Below, piece by piece: positions 46,820-58,861 of a DNA stretch of 64,000 nucleotides. The first letter of the stretch is position 1, and each line of letters starts with the position of its first letter. This DNA comes from Symbiodinium natans (lineage: Eukaryota > Sar > Dinophyceae > Suessiales > Symbiodiniaceae). Made by a program: the position numbers and the translations under genes. The notes beneath the pieces were generated by a model. That model made no database searches. It was not told the origin of the DNA and worked only from the letters and a program-made list of their open reading frames with translations. The DNA is taken from the NCBI GenBank assembly GCA_905221605.1, contig CAJNDS010001713.1, positions 90,001 to 154,000 of the forward strand. The letters run 5' to 3'.

Positions 46820-47960
46820 CCGAACCTCAGGCCCTTTACGGGAGTTGTAGACTCTCAAGTCCCATCTGTGACTTCGTGGGCCAAGAGGCCGAATGTCCAG
46901 CGCAGGAAGTTGGCGTGGTGCACTGTGCCTGCATGTAGGCAAAGTGGGGTAAGAATGCCGGAGTTCAGCTGGGCCCAATTTAGGGATGATGTCTGTGCCA
47001 GAACCAAACATTCGAGGGGTATTGAACTTGCAGGGGCGCTCAAGTTGCGGACAGGCGGCCAGGGCCGAACTTTCCAAGTACCGCAGCCCTGTCCTCCGCT
47101 CTTGTGCCGTGACTTGAAGGGTGTCTAGTGTACCCTGAAAGTCTGAAACCCTAAAGCCAAAAGCCTAGAAAGCTGAGAGCAAACGAACATCAATGCAGCT
47201 GCAAAAGTAGGAGTTGCCTAGGGCCTAAGGCCTGAAGCCCTAGAAGCTCAAGCCCGAAAACTGAGGCCCTGAAGCCTCAACCCTAAATCCAAAATCACAA
47301 ACACACACGAAAAGCGGAATGTTAAGCCCCCAAACACCATGAGCCTTATGACCTTAAGCCGCAAGTCGAGCGCTTGTTTTCCGACGAGGACAACGGTATT
47401 GCGGGGCGGGAGGGGGAGGGCAAAGCCTTCCTGGTTCAGTGTCGATGGCAGGCATGGACCCGCGCCACCACGTGTACCCTATGTCAGTGTTCCAACCAAG
47501 TTTCTGCCTCCCGATGGCCCTCATTCATTAGCCCTCATTGGAGAAGATCCGGCTTTTCAAAAAAGAGCCAGGGGAAACAGCCAAAAGGTCACCTCCTTCT
47601 TCCGTTTTCAACATGTCAACAAGTTTTCTTTCGTCTCCTCGTCCCTCAACATCTATTAACTTCCAGAAAGCCCTGTGCATGGTCCTCCGGTGGCATGCCC
47701 AGGTGCCCAAGCAGGGCGCCAAGAGCCTCCTGCAGTTTAGGGTTTTAGGGTTTAGGGCGTTAAGATGGGTTTAAGTCTCAAGTTCGCTGTCATGGGTTTG
47801 GGCTTAGGCCTTGGGTGTTTAATTTAGGTGTTGCGAAGGGCTGAATTCCACGGGCTGCCTTGCTGATGCTTGATGACACGTGATAGCTTATAACGCTTCT
47901 GTGGCTCCATTCCTCTCATTTAAGCAGTCTTAACGCGTTTTGTATGGGGCCTCGACAACA
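46820..47960. other. Unresolved
   Basis: A minus-strand stretch near 47540-47690 reads HRAFWKLIDVEGRGDERKLV, which is protein-like, but two plus-strand frames are also open. Degenerate TTTAGGG words occur at 47735-47760. No decision possible. Confidence 0.25.
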
Positions 47961-48267
47961 TGCCACTTTGGGTCAAAGACTATGTGCGGCTCTCCGCAGT
48001 GGCAGCCCGTTCGGTGTGCATGGCGTGCCGTCGTCGCCATCCTCGAGCTGTTGTCCTTTGTGGATCCTCAAAAGGCTAACCCTCTCGGTGGACGTCCGTG
48101 TCATCGTCGCCAGGCTTGACAGTGTCGTCGTTTTCGTTTCTAGATCGCATGTCAAACAACAGCCCTCTACGCTTCTTCTCCGCGTGCCAGAAAGCGCCAA
48201 TGGTCCGAGGGATTGGCGAGGGTTGGTGTCGCCATGTTCGTAACTGTCGTCGTTGTGGAGATCTGCT

Positions 48268-48804
48268 TCATGCTCGCATTTTTAACAGGTCAACACGCAC
48301 AGGGGTCGGGAATCTCGAAATCGACTTTTGTAGCATGAAGGTCGCAGCGTGCGGAGGACGTCCGGAGGCTGTGTCTTTCTTAAAATAAGGACGAGAGATA
48401 GGCAGAGGTTCACGAGGTCGGCGCCCGGATCTTACATCCTGGCGTGGCTGACCATGAGGATGAGGAGGATGTGGTGCTGATGATGATGATGATGATGTAC
48501 TGCTGACGACGGACTTCCGCTGCTTAAAACTCATGCAGTCGCACGCTCGAAGGACACATGCAGCAGGGTGCACCAGTGAGCTTGGGTTTCGAAACAGCTT
48601 TGGCAGCCGCAACTCCATGTCCCCGTTCCTTTTTCGCAAGCCAGAAACTCTACAACTCATACCATCCTCAACGCCCGAAAGTCCCTTCGTGCCGGAGGGC
48701 CTGAGGCATCGAACGGTTGCCAACATGGCGCTCGAAGAGCTCCTGAGGCTTAGGCATTGGTTCTCACAACATTGGCACATACGTTTTGGACGTAAGTGCA
48801 GCAT
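48268..48804 (-). CDS. 178-codon hypothetical ORF with Ser run
   Basis: A complete ATG-to-stop frame. It begins with a Cys-rich start (MCQCCENQCLSL from the second Met), then LATVRCLRPSGTKGLSGVED and GMSCRVSGLRKRNGDMELRL, a Ser run encoded by a GAT/TGA microsatellite at 48480-48500, and a basic, Pro/His-rich tail. It could be a single-exon gene or a chance frame, and frames immediately downstream (47973-48200) are also open. No family recognised. Confidence 0.3.
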   Translation of the reverse strand: MLHLRPKRMCQCCENQCLSLRSSSSAMLATVRCLRPSGTKGLSGVEDGMSCRVSGLRKRNGDMELRLPKLFRNPSSLVHPAACVLRACDCMSFKQRKSVVSSTSSSSSSAPHPPHPHGQPRQDVRSGRRPREPLPISRPYFKKDTASGRPPHAATFMLQKSISRFPTPVRVDLLKMRA

Positions 48805-48849
48805 TCCATGGGGTGAAGGAGCTTTGGGATCCTGATTCGCAGTATCAAG

Positions 48850-51340
48850 CTTAAAGATTTAGCCAGGATCAAGGGGTTATGGCTGAAGTACCGGGGCTTA
48901 CTTGTCAAGGAGAGCTACGGCTGGGCCGCAAAGGCTGGAGGGCTCAGCGTGCGACGAAGGGGTGTATTCATGGGTGCATAGGCAGCCGTTCGTGGGATGA
49001 TGCCGGTAGCTTTCGGGTAGCCAAACTCCACCCCCTCCCCAAACAGCGAACATCAAACCATAGGTTGAAATCGGTTAAACCCTGATGCTCCACAAAAAAC
49101 GCCCACTCCCCAAACTTTGAAGCCAAGGCCAAGGTGCCAGTAAGGTTTGCAGGGCTGGATGGTCCATGGCGTCAGCAGCAAGAGCTAAGAATGTTCTCTA
49201 CACTGTCTGGTCCAGAAACATTCTGATCAGAAACCCTTGGATACTCTTCGTGTGTATACGGCCGTGCTTGTTCTTCTGCTTTCGGCATCAGGGGTGATTT
49301 TGAGCCCACACCTCAAGCCGGGGAGCATAGCATGATACGACGGGTGCTGCAAACTGCAGCTTCGGATTCAGGTTGGCTATCCAGCTGCAAGCACCACTAA
49401 GGAGCAAACTTTTGCCGGGCAGGCGTTGAATTGATATGGAGATGCACTTTGCTTTGTGGGTGTGAGGGGAGGGGCTGCTGGTCACAAGCTCGGGTTTAAG
49501 CACAGAAGTATGATGAACTTTCAAGGTACCCTGCAGTCCAAAGTCTGCTGTTGATTCGGGGTCGAAAAGTTTAAGAGCATCCCTGCGCACTTGTTCCTGA
49601 TGGGTCCTTGCACTGTTGAGCCGGGCTTCGGTGGCGGTCCCGAATATCCTGGCAGTCCGACATCACCTTCCTCTGCGGCCGAATGCTGGACGACGGTACG
49701 CACAGGCCCGCGCAGACCCTTGTGCCAGGCGGCGCATGACCTGCCTGGTTTGCGTTCGGGTCGGTCTCGCCTCGCCGCCTCGCCAAATGCTGAACCCTAC
49801 TGACTACTGCCCCGAGTAAGCCCCAAGAACCTTCTGCGTACCAGATACTGAAGCACGGAATCTCGCATCGTAGAAGGAGGGTTCATGGCAGAAGTGTTTG
49901 CCAATAGTATCAGATCGAAGCCCCAGCTTGTTTTTTTACTAGGTTTTCCAAGCGTTTCGTTTTCACAGTTCTGACTTCTCATGTTGGCTAGCACTTGCGT
50001 TGCAAACGCTTTTGTTCAGAAACCATGGCAAGCCTTCCCCGGAACATGGAGCCCCTGCCGCCGTCACGGCCGATGCAATCAGGGGTTCAGTTCAGGCAGG
50101 CGAAATCTACCATCACGTAGGCCAACAACGATTGGACCACTTGCTCTCGGATCTCCCCCCTTCGCGCGTTGACATTCTTAACATGTCATGTGCATCAGTT
50201 CATCTTTGTTATGTAGCTTCATTTTTCCTGTGAATCCCACAGCAATGAGGTTGCAGGTCGGTGCAGACGGTCGTACTACCACGGTCTACGCCAAGAAAAA
50301 GGTAGTCATGGCGACGGTCGTGGTAGCAGTCGATGGGCTTCAAGGTTTCTAGCGTGCACGTGTTGCCTGAGGAACGAGGACGATGATGGCCTGGAGAGTC
50401 TCCGCCTCCCACTTCAGCTGAACAAAGGAGGACAAACACCCAAAGCTCCAAGCAACATCAACCTACAAATCCCAGAGCACCAATCAGATAAGCCGACCAG
50501 CCTCGTGAGCCTCTGCCGGGAGTGGCGTGGCATCTTGTGTCGTGCCTTCACGGCAGTCGCTGCACAAAAACGCTGCACAAATGCTGCACCCCTGGACTCT
50601 TTCCCAAGCCTATTGAAGTAACTGAAGGCGTAGGGATATGCAGGGGTGCCATTGGGCTTATAGCCCTTTCCTTTTCGAGGTCCAGGTCCCGTGTAACAAT
50701 GGTGGACGCCAACAAAAACTTCTAAATTTAAAGCGGTGGAGAAGGAAGCCTGTTCTTGCACAACCCAAAATGCGAAATCGCAAGGAAATGTGCAGCAGAC
50801 CACAGGACCAGAGCACCAGCAGACCATGGGACCACCAGACCAAAAACTCATCTGGGCCTTGGGAGAATCGGCTTGAGGCCGAAGTCCTCCCCTCCGCTCG
50901 TGCAGCGTTCACCTGCCATGATTGAGGAACCCTGTGACCCCCAACAGCAACTCAACCCGAGGCCCTCCCCCCAAAAGCTGTGTCTGGCAGCGATGTTTAG
51001 CCCCCCACCCCCCTTAAAAACCCAATAATTGCCCCACCTTGTGTCCAAGCCTCTGGCCACTTCCAGAGCTGCCAAGGCAGCGGTAGGCTCCTGGTTCCAA
51101 GGTCCGGTTGAAGTGCTTGGGGGAATTAACATCAGCACACCTGCTTCGTGAAATTCTCCCACCTCTTAAGTTACCAGCCCTTTCGCCCCAAACCATTTGA
51201 ATAAGGAGCGCAGTTCGGGCTTCTTTCGTGCACTTCGATCTTTTGGAACACTCCCCCCCAATCCGAGCCTTGGCCAAGTTCACGAAGAGGGCGTCGAAGC
51301 ATCGCTCCTTTCGGAGGCAGGGCCGTGAGAGAGCATGTGC
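48850..51340. other. No supported gene
   Basis: Only short competing frames on both strands. Nothing regulatory or mobile recognised. Confidence 0.3.
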
Positions 51341-51341
51341 A

Positions 51342-51392
51342 AAACCCTCAACCCTAAACCCTAAACCCTAAACCCTACACCCTAAACCCTAA
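51342..51392. repeat. Telomere-like tract, CCCTAAA orientation
   Basis: Seven units with CCCTACA and CCCTCAA variants on the plus strand. Confidence 0.88.
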
Positions 51393-51568
51393 TGCCCAAG
51401 TCCCTACAAGAAAACACCTCTAAACGTCCAAGAAACCCTGAGTTCCGTACTCAAGGGGGATGGCCTCTGAAAGGCCTCTGAAGCCCCCCCAAAACTCTCA
51501 AAAGCCCGAAAGCTGGGCATGGCTCAGAGCAGCCTAACCATGAGGACCAAATGAACCCTAAAAGGGTT

Positions 51569-51660
51569 TATGGTTCATATACCCTAGTAAGGATTATAGT
51601 AGTATGGGGTATAGGATGGTTCATATACCCTAATAAGGATTATAGTAGTATGGGTATAAT
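51569..51660. repeat. Tandem duplication of about 50 bp
   Basis: GGTTCATATACCCTAGTAAG followed by GATTATAGTAGTATGGGGTA is repeated once with few changes. Each unit contains TATACCC and GGGTATA ends, so each could fold as a hairpin. Confidence 0.75.
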
Positions 51661-52015
51661 GGTGCCAAATTTTAGGGTGCATTTTTGGTTCCCCGGGAAA
51701 GGGGCCAGGTTGTTGAACATGTCAGTGTTTGAAGAAGACGTCTTAACATAGGGGTCGGAAGAATTACGAAAGTGTTCCCTCATGGTTCCTTTGTAATTAG
51801 CTATCCTACAACAGCCCCCAAAATCCTATTCTATTCATTAAGGCCCCAAAAGTAGGGGGGTTTTCCTCATAGCTTGCTGCAGCTCCTGGGGGTTGAGAAG
51901 GGAGTCTGGCAGGGCGTCCGTCGCCAGCAGCGCGAAGCCCCGCTGCCCGAGCAGCACCCGGAGGTCGTCGAAGAGCGCGGTACCCTACAAGGGATGAAGT
52001 AATATAACATATACA

Positions 52016-52220
52016 ATATACAATATACAATATACAATATACAATGTATTATATATATAATATATAATATATAATATATAATATATAATATATAATATAT
52101 AATATATAATATATAATATATAATATATAATATATAATATATAATATATAATATATAATATATAATATATAATATATAATATATATATATATATAATATA
52201 TAATATAATATATATATATA

Positions 52221-52252
<32 letters not shown>

Positions 52253-52253
52253 G
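52016..52253. repeat. AT-only array, 7-bp unit
   Basis: CAATATA units grade into about 130 bp of a regular TAATATA heptamer, then plain TA repeats. Tyr/Ile frames through it are artefacts. Confidence 0.95.
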
Positions 52254-52635
52254 CTTGGAAGTGTTGCGGTGGTTGTTGCATTGTTGCTAGGGGGCTTTCG
52301 CAGGTTTAGGGAGGGTTTGGGCTATTGGCGGCGCGCAAAGCCAAACGAAGCACAACAAGGTTCAAAAGGCTGCTTCTCAGGGAATCTGCTTTTCAGGTTT
52401 GGACTTCGCAGCGGGCAGAATTGGGGGAAGTTTAGGGTTGACCCACTTGCTAAGTGGCTCCCCTGGACATTGTGAGGTGCCCTACCCCAACAATCCTGAA
52501 TCCTCATTCCCGAACCCCTGAAACCCCTAAAAAAACCCCCGTATCAAGCCCCGCCTTGCACATGCCTGGGGGCAGGCAAGCCTCGATCTGCATGATGGTG
52601 ATGGTGGGCAAGATCTGCAGCCAAGGTCGCTGCGG

Positions 52636-52650
52636 GGGGGGGGGGGGGGA
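52636..52650. repeat. G homopolymer run
   Basis: About 14-15 G with minor interruption. Confidence 0.8.
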
Positions 52651-52699
52651 GGGATTTTTTCCTGGGGTTCGGAAGCAGGATTCAAGCTTCTAAGATGTG

Positions 52700-53520
52700 C
52701 AGTCTAGGGTCCAGGTTGCTTAGGAACGATGATGGTAAGTCTCGGCATGTTCGGGCCAAAGTGGTGCTGTCAATGCACTTGGGGTCAACCCTGGTTGGCT
52801 TGAAAAAAACACTGTACGGTTTAGGTTGAAGGTTCCACTGCCACTTTGTACAAAGATCAAAAGAGAGCAGCTCTCAGTTGGGCTTGGAGCTTCGAAGCCC
52901 ATGCCTTTTCAACCCAGAACTAGACGACAGAGTCTTCGGAAGCATGGCGAGAACTCCAGCTCTCTCGAAGCCGAGGTACGAGTAGCAAGGACAGGCGTCC
53001 CCTGTTGCACCCTGTATAAAACAAGCAAGCCGGAGCTTCATCATACAAAACCCACCCGAAATCACACACCTCCAGTCGTTTCCGAAGGCAGGACTTACTT
53101 GAGGGCAGCATTGCAAGTAGAAGCACGATGCAAGCTAAATGCCAAGACTTGAGAGGAATGTGTGTTGGGGCAAAAACGATAACAGGCACCTCGACAGATG
53201 GCTGCAGAACGCTGTATTCATGGCACCTTTGGCTCGGGCTCTTCATGCTTATAGGGTTCAGGGCTTAGGGCTTAGGGCTGAGGGAGCTGGCTTTGGCTGC
53301 TTTGAGGGCGTCATCACGGCTCCAGTCGACATTCAGCCATACCCCCAAGTGTCCGCTGCATACCTCCTCCCTGCGGTCGTGGGCATCACATTCTGCTTTT
53401 GGGGTTCCAGGCTTAGAACTCATCCTCACTCCTTGTAGGGTTTAGGCGGTCGAGGGCATCTTGGCCCCATGGTGACACCATACTGCGCAAGAATGTCTAA
53501 CTTTTCTGCGACAAGACACG
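52700..53520. other. No supported gene
   Basis: Competing short frames; degenerate CTTAGGG words at 53258-53280. Confidence 0.3.
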
Positions 53521-53529
53521 TTTGTCACA

Positions 53530-53640
53530 AGCGCTCCCTGTAGTGATTTATTCACTAATAATTATTCATAATTAGATAATTAACTCATAATTAGTTCGAA
53601 AGTAATTGGTAATTACTTAATAAACTTAATAATTTATGCA
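53530..53640. repeat. AT-rich island of TAATTA words
   Basis: About 100 bp composed of TAATTATT, CATAATTA, GTAATTGGTAATTACTTAAT and similar self-complementary words, directly upstream of the ATG at 53636. Confidence 0.75.
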
Positions 53641-53851
53641 AAAAAAGCTGGTATTTACGGCGTTCTTGCCTCTCTGCACAACATGCTGCACCCGGATGCT
53701 TGAGCCTTTGGAACTACAATCACAAGCGGTTCGTGCCTTTGGTGAACATGCCCAAACACTGGTAGCACTCAAAAAGATAGTTGTAGAAGTGCCTGAAAGT
53801 ACTCCGCATGGGAACAAATGCGAGGATGCAACCGTGCGAAACGACCAGGCA
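53636..53851 (+). CDS. Possible first exon, unknown protein
   Basis: An ATG at 53636 (or 53696) opens MQKKLVFTAFLPLCTTCC, then MLEPLELQSQAVRAFGEHAQ, TLVALKKIVVEVPESTPHGN, KCEDATVRNDQ. The frame then meets CAG-GCAAGA, a GC-type donor like those of the two named genes, just before an in-frame stop. Ordinary protein composition. It follows the AT-rich island. No second exon or family identified. Confidence 0.38.
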
Positions 53852-53859
53852 AGATAAAG

Positions 53860-55620
53860 CGCTGCGACCGGGTAGTTATTCCGCCTTCTCTTTGCCTTCG
53901 CAAGCCTCACAACAGAGCCGTTTGTTTAGGGCAAATAACCAAACAAACGCAAACAAACCCCAAGCCCAAGGCCCGGGGAAACGAGAAGACCGTCCTGAAA
54001 TGCTAAAACATCGAAAGGAATTTGATGCAAGGGGGAATTGAATCTGGATCCCTCCGAGTGGCTGCACATCTAGCTCCAGGAAGTCCACTGCATGCACGTC
54101 ATAGAAAGCCAAGGAGTCCTTGTATCCAAAGAGCAGTCGCCGTACCCTCCCCTATAAGGCTTAAGGACACATTGAAAGACTGTAGTAGGTGACCACGGAA
54201 GACCTCCGACCCTCGGTCCCCATATTCAGTTCAAGACCCATGTGCCGTTTCAGAAACTGGGGGCAGGGTTACCTTCCAGAAGGGCCCGTCCAAAACGTCC
54301 AGAAGGGCCCTTGTCTAGGGGGGCGCTTCCCAGCGTAATCTGTTTGGCCAAGACTCTAGGGGGATCGTTTGGACCTTTATGCTGTCCGCTTGCCAGCTGA
54401 TCTCCGGAAAGTGCTCGTTGAACCAATCCTGCTGGAGGGTTTGGAGTTTAAAGCCTTCGGCTTCAGGGCTTGGGCTAAGGATTGAAGGTACGGTCGATCT
54501 GCTGAAGTCGCCCAGAGCATGACCACGGGATTTCCGATACAGAACCCCACAAATCCCCTGAACATTACAATGTTCGCTGGCATTCGCCTGAGTTCACATT
54601 TGGATGTGACCCCCAGCTCCCCTTCTGGCACCGAACCCCCCTAAATTCAGGGGGGGCTTTCCCCAGTCCGAGGGCTGGTGGAGCATGTTCACGGCGCTGG
54701 TCGAGAAGTTGCCGGCGCGGAGGAAAAAATCCATCCTGGGGCTCCGGGATGGAGGGGATGGAGGGGTTTTGCGGTGATGTGGCACCGAGGCTCAAGGTTA
54801 GGATGGAGACTAGTTTGGAATGCTTTGAACTTTGCACGCGTGAAGTGCAAACATGGCCTGACGTTTAGGCCACAAACTCTTAGAGTGCATGGCATTTCCT
54901 GACCTCTTGGAATCTAGAGTGTTAGGGAGGGGCGGAGGAACATGAGGAAAGGGGCTGCGGCACGCTGCAATAACGCTTTCCAGGGGGGCATGATCTCCAC
55001 GACCAGCACTGGTCGTGAGGAGAACAGGCTTGGGTGTTGGGCAAACACGGGTGCTACAGACCTTTTGAGGGACGGGTTGAGGGTTTCTGGGGCTGCCCAA
55101 ACTTCAGAACACAAACTCAATTTTCACGATTTGGGCCAAGTAGGCTTGGAATTGACTGTTCGGAAAAGATGCGGAGACTTTTGGAAGGCAGGTGCCTTTC
55201 CAGGCAAGCCCTACAACTTTAAAGTACCACGACACACCCTGCAGACCACGAAATCACGAGACACCCGGCAGCCCAAGTGCACCAAAGCTCCAAACCACCA
55301 AGGCCCCACAGCCGAGAATCTGTCCATGCCGGTCTGAGAGTGCCATGTTCAGAATCTTGGACTTCCGGTTGGCCCGCCCCATTGTTTTGGCTACGTTCCT
55401 GGAGCGGAGAATGCGGAGCCGTGTGGAGCGGGACAGGGCGAAACTCTTCGTCCCCCGTTTTTTTCAATATTGGAGGCCAAGGCGGCAACCCAAGTGCTGA
55501 GCACCGTAGCGTTTAGGGTTTGGGGTTCAAGGCAGTTATTTATTTGATTCCGCACAGTGTGGGGTTCGGGGCACGCAGTGGGGCTGGTCGACTTTAAGGC
55601 AGCCCTCCGCCGCCCGATCT
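53860..55620. other. No supported gene
   Basis: Competing frames only. Short G-rich words and a degenerate TTTAGGG tract at about 55511-55522. Confidence 0.3.
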
Positions 55621-55677
55621 CTTGGCCCACCCTCAGAGAGAAGCCTACAGAGTCTCACCGAGTATCCCTGAGTGCCA

Positions 55678-55694
55678 CCTACTACTACTGACGA

Positions 55695-55726
<32 letters not shown>

Positions 55727-55741
55727 ACGACTACGACTACG

Positions 55742-55785
<44 letters not shown>

Positions 55786-55795
55786 TACTACTACG

Positions 55796-55872
<77 letters not shown>

Positions 55873-55935
55873 TTCTACTTCTACTTCTACTTCTACTTCT
55901 ACTTCTACTACACTACTGCAACACTACTACACTAC
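55678..55935. repeat. CTA/CGA/CTT trinucleotide array
   Basis: About 250 bp of ACT with blocks ACG (55700-55745) and TCT (55866-55912). Plus-strand frames encode pure Thr or Tyr/Asp/Phe runs and are not taken as genes. A CT dinucleotide run follows at 55961-55982. Confidence 0.95.
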
Positions 55936-56366
55936 CACGCTACTAATCCTATTCCTTTCTTCTCTCTCTCTCTCTCTCTCTCGCTGTCTCCCCCTCTCCC
56001 TCTTTGTTCGGACAGCTGCCCTCAAAGCGGCTCCTCCCCAAGTGAGCGAAACATGTGGGATCTGGCTCGAACGCCATGATCTGCGCTGTCGGCCACTCCT
56101 GACATCATATTCGACACCCGCTTTAGGGGTTCAGGTGTTGGGGTTAGGAGTTTAGGATGCAGGGTTCATGGTTCCAGGCTATCTTGTGATTGGGCACAAA
56201 AAGCCAAGGCCTGTAGCCCAAATACTAGACCTCTACCCAACTCACTCACATTGCCAACCCGCCCTGGTCACCCAACCACTGACTTTGCTTTAGGACGGAG
56301 CTTTCGGCAGCAAATGGCCCGTAGAAGCCCAAAACCACATCTCGGAGAAATCGGGTCGTCGGTCGG

Positions 56367-56528
56367 TCAGGGTTCCGAGCCTTTTGAGATGTGCAACCAA
56401 AACAATGGTGCATATGAAGGGCCGCGAAGGTCCCACAGCTCCTCCAGCCAGATGGCCTCGTGGATACCATCGTTTGCACCAGCCTCACAGACAATGCATC
56501 CAGAGCCCTCCCACGTCCCGAGCTTGGT
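56367..56528 (-). CDS. Exon-like terminal exon, unknown protein
   Basis: Acceptor cgtactttag at 56529, then 162 nt reading TKLGTWEGSGCIVCEAGAND, GIHEAIWLEELWDLRGPSYA, PLFWLHISKGSEP-stop. A GC donor after ISK would allow continuation into the frame FLRDVVLGFYGPFAAESSVL at about 56300. The composition is strongly protein-like. CEAGANDG recalls a glycine-rich methyltransferase loop, but that is too little to assign a family. Confidence 0.45.
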   Translation of the reverse strand, partial: TKLGTWEGSGCIVCEAGANDGIHEAIWLEELWDLRGPSYAPLFWLHISKGSEP

Positions 56529-56539
56529 CTAAAGTACGT

Positions 56540-57580
56540 AGACTTTTGATCTTATAACGTATAATCGCTCTCCCGCGACGGCAAGAACGCACCAACTGCA
56601 CGAATTTACGCATTCAAGCATTAGGAATCCAAGCATACCCAATACACAAAATTCACACACCGAGCAGAAGGCTTCATAACCACAATTTGCGACATGCATC
56701 ATGCCCAGTATTGCTTTGACACCTCGGCGCCAACAATTGTCTCAAGCAAAGCTTCCAAGAGGTTGAAAGCTTTAGAACCATTCATACCTAAAGCCGGCTC
56801 GAAGACTGGTTCCCTCAAAGCATGACAGATCACTTGCGAGCTACGAAAGCAACCAAGTCGCCTCAACGATGACAGGCTGCGCAGGCAGGATCTCCTGTGT
56901 GAAGCTCCAGCCCTAGAACAAAAGATAGCCGAAAGGCCTGTGCCAGTCTATGTAAGCCATGTGCGCTGGCTTGCAAACAACTTGAACTCATCGTTAACCT
57001 GCCGTTCAACCTCGGAAACCCGGAATCATCGGAATCATGAACCCCTGATTGAGGGGAGCGTTATAGCAGCAAACGTCGAACGGATTTTGTGGGGGGTATC
57101 GAAATTCAAACCCCGAAAATGCTAAATGCATAACTTTAACAAGTGGAACCTCCAGATGACAAGCCTGCAAACCGGGAATTTTAGTGGGTGTTTCGGTCTC
57201 GTCCGAAAACCTCCCAAAGCCCTGAAAGCCCTTAACCGTCTAATGCCGAAGATGCCAACAAGACCCCCCAAAAATCACTGATTCCGAACAAGGTGAAAAC
57301 CCCTCAAGAAAAAACGAGATGAACCGAGGAAACCAGGACCGAAGATCGCACATCCATCCATGGCTGTCCTACACCCTTGCCATGCTTCAAGCGCGAACTG
57401 CTGTGGGAACATTTCGGACTTTTCGGACTCATAACGCTAAACCCTAAACCCGAAACCCTAAACGATTCCCAGCCTTGAAAAGCGCCCAAGAGCGGAACAA
57501 GTGAAGGACCTCCTGCAGCAGCACTCAGGATTTTGGGACTCAGCTTCTCAGAGCCATAGGCTCTGGTTCTGGGGTGCTCT
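56540..57580. other. No supported gene
   Basis: Short frames only, with a telomere-like tract at 57436-57463 (CCCTAAA, CCCGAAA units). Confidence 0.35.
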
Positions 57581-57582
57581 TT

Positions 57583-57790
57583 TCAGATTTTTGTTCGAGG
57601 CTTTCCTGGCTTCGGAGAGCCGCCAAGAACCTGCTGAAGACAAACACCCTGGAGAGGCCCGGGCTGTTTAATGGAGCGGCGCCATTTTTTCAAGAGGACT
57701 TCCCAGGATAAACCCACATCTTCGTGTTCCACCCAGATGGACCCATGCCCAACCCAGCTCACGTCTCGAGGGTGTGTGCCTTCAGGCCCC
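57583..57790 (-). CDS. Exon-like segment, unknown protein
   Basis: The minus-strand frame ends GTHPRDVSWVGHGSIWVEHE, DVGLSWEVLLKKWRRSIKQP and reaches a stop at 57583. The upstream part of the same 239-codon frame is Pro/Cys-rich and probably not coding. No splice boundary could be fixed. Confidence 0.25.
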
Positions 57791-58698
57791 ACAGGCACAG
57801 AGCAGGACACGCAGCACCCCCCCGACAACCTTGGTTCTCCCGTACACGCACACACAATGCAGCCAAAGAGCCGCAAAACCCACTCTTCAGAGCCACTGGG
57901 CCCCCAAACCTTCCTGAAGCCCCCCGCAACCCAAAAATCTCCAGCTATCCCCAAACAGCTCCGAAATCCCAGCCTGGAGACCCTGCACCCCCCAAAGGTC
58001 CCAAAGATCGGAGACCTCAACCCACCCCATCCCCTCAGCCCCGGATGCCTTGGGATGGGACATTTACGGGTTTTCTTTGCCCTTTTCTGGCACTTCTTGC
58101 ACATCAGGGGGCCAGCGAGCTCAGGAGCTGCCAGGGATCCCAGCGGCTCTGAAGCCTGCAAAGTTCGATGCTCTTGGGAAGTCTGGGTGTGGGGGGGGCC
58201 GATTTCAGGGTGTGGGATGGTGTAGCAGTTTCTAGGGGTTGAAAGGCCTTGTAGGTCGTAGGTGTTTGGGTCATGCGGACCGAGCAAACGCTCAAGTGAC
58301 ATGCTGGAGAGGGCACATCATCGAAGTCCCTAAGCTCAGTGCGTCATCTGAGCCATCTTGCTTGAGGAGCTCAGGTTGGCGTTGATACCAAAGATTGTTT
58401 GGTTGGTGTAGAGCATTTGGGCAGTTGGTGCTTGTTGTACATGGAACTCACCACGACCAGTACAGCAGTTATCTCCAACGGTCGATTTCAACAACAACTT
58501 GACTACAACTATCACCCTGACACCTTTTCAACAACCAAAACGCCCCCACCCTCAAGGCTCAACAGGCGCCCAGGCACAGGCGCGCGGTTGTTTCCACGGA
58601 GCCCCTCTGCCTCTCTCAGAGAAAGCCAACATGTTTAGGTGTGGATTCAACTGCACACACATTGTAAACATATGTTCCGCAGGGCCAAAATTCCAGCC

Positions 58699-58861
58699 TC
58701 AAACCCATCCGAAGGCCTCAAGCTCCATGCTCTTCGGGCCGAGTTGCCCTTGCGCGATCTCGTCAACAAGACCCATCAAGCTCTGAAGCGAGGCTCGGTA
58801 AAGCACACCATCCTTTGGCGGGACTTGGGGCTTCGACCCTCCGACCCTCCGACCCGCTGAC
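58699..58861 (-). CDS. Exon-like segment, unknown protein
   Basis: After an AG acceptor near 58861 (gctgggtcag), the frame reads VGGSKPQVPPKDGVLYRASL, QSLMGLVDEIAQGQLGPKSM, ELEAFGW, where GTTTGA can serve as donor or as a stop one codon later. A short GGGTCGGA repeat lies at its start. Protein-like, no family recognised. Possibly the same gene as the segment at 59303-59464. Confidence 0.38.

Noticed and set aside
51985-52281. 98-codon Tyr/Ile ORF
   Set aside because: Translation of the AT-only heptamer array.
55622-56155. 177-codon Thr-rich and 135-codon Tyr-rich ORFs
   Set aside because: Direct translations of the trinucleotide array, with no non-repetitive domain.
57583-57790. Dynein heavy chain fragment
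   Set aside because: The stretch PRDVSWVGHGSIWVEHEDVG loosely follows the dynein VSRCGMVYMEP pattern, but the key residues differ and the frame stops soon after. Not enough to name it.
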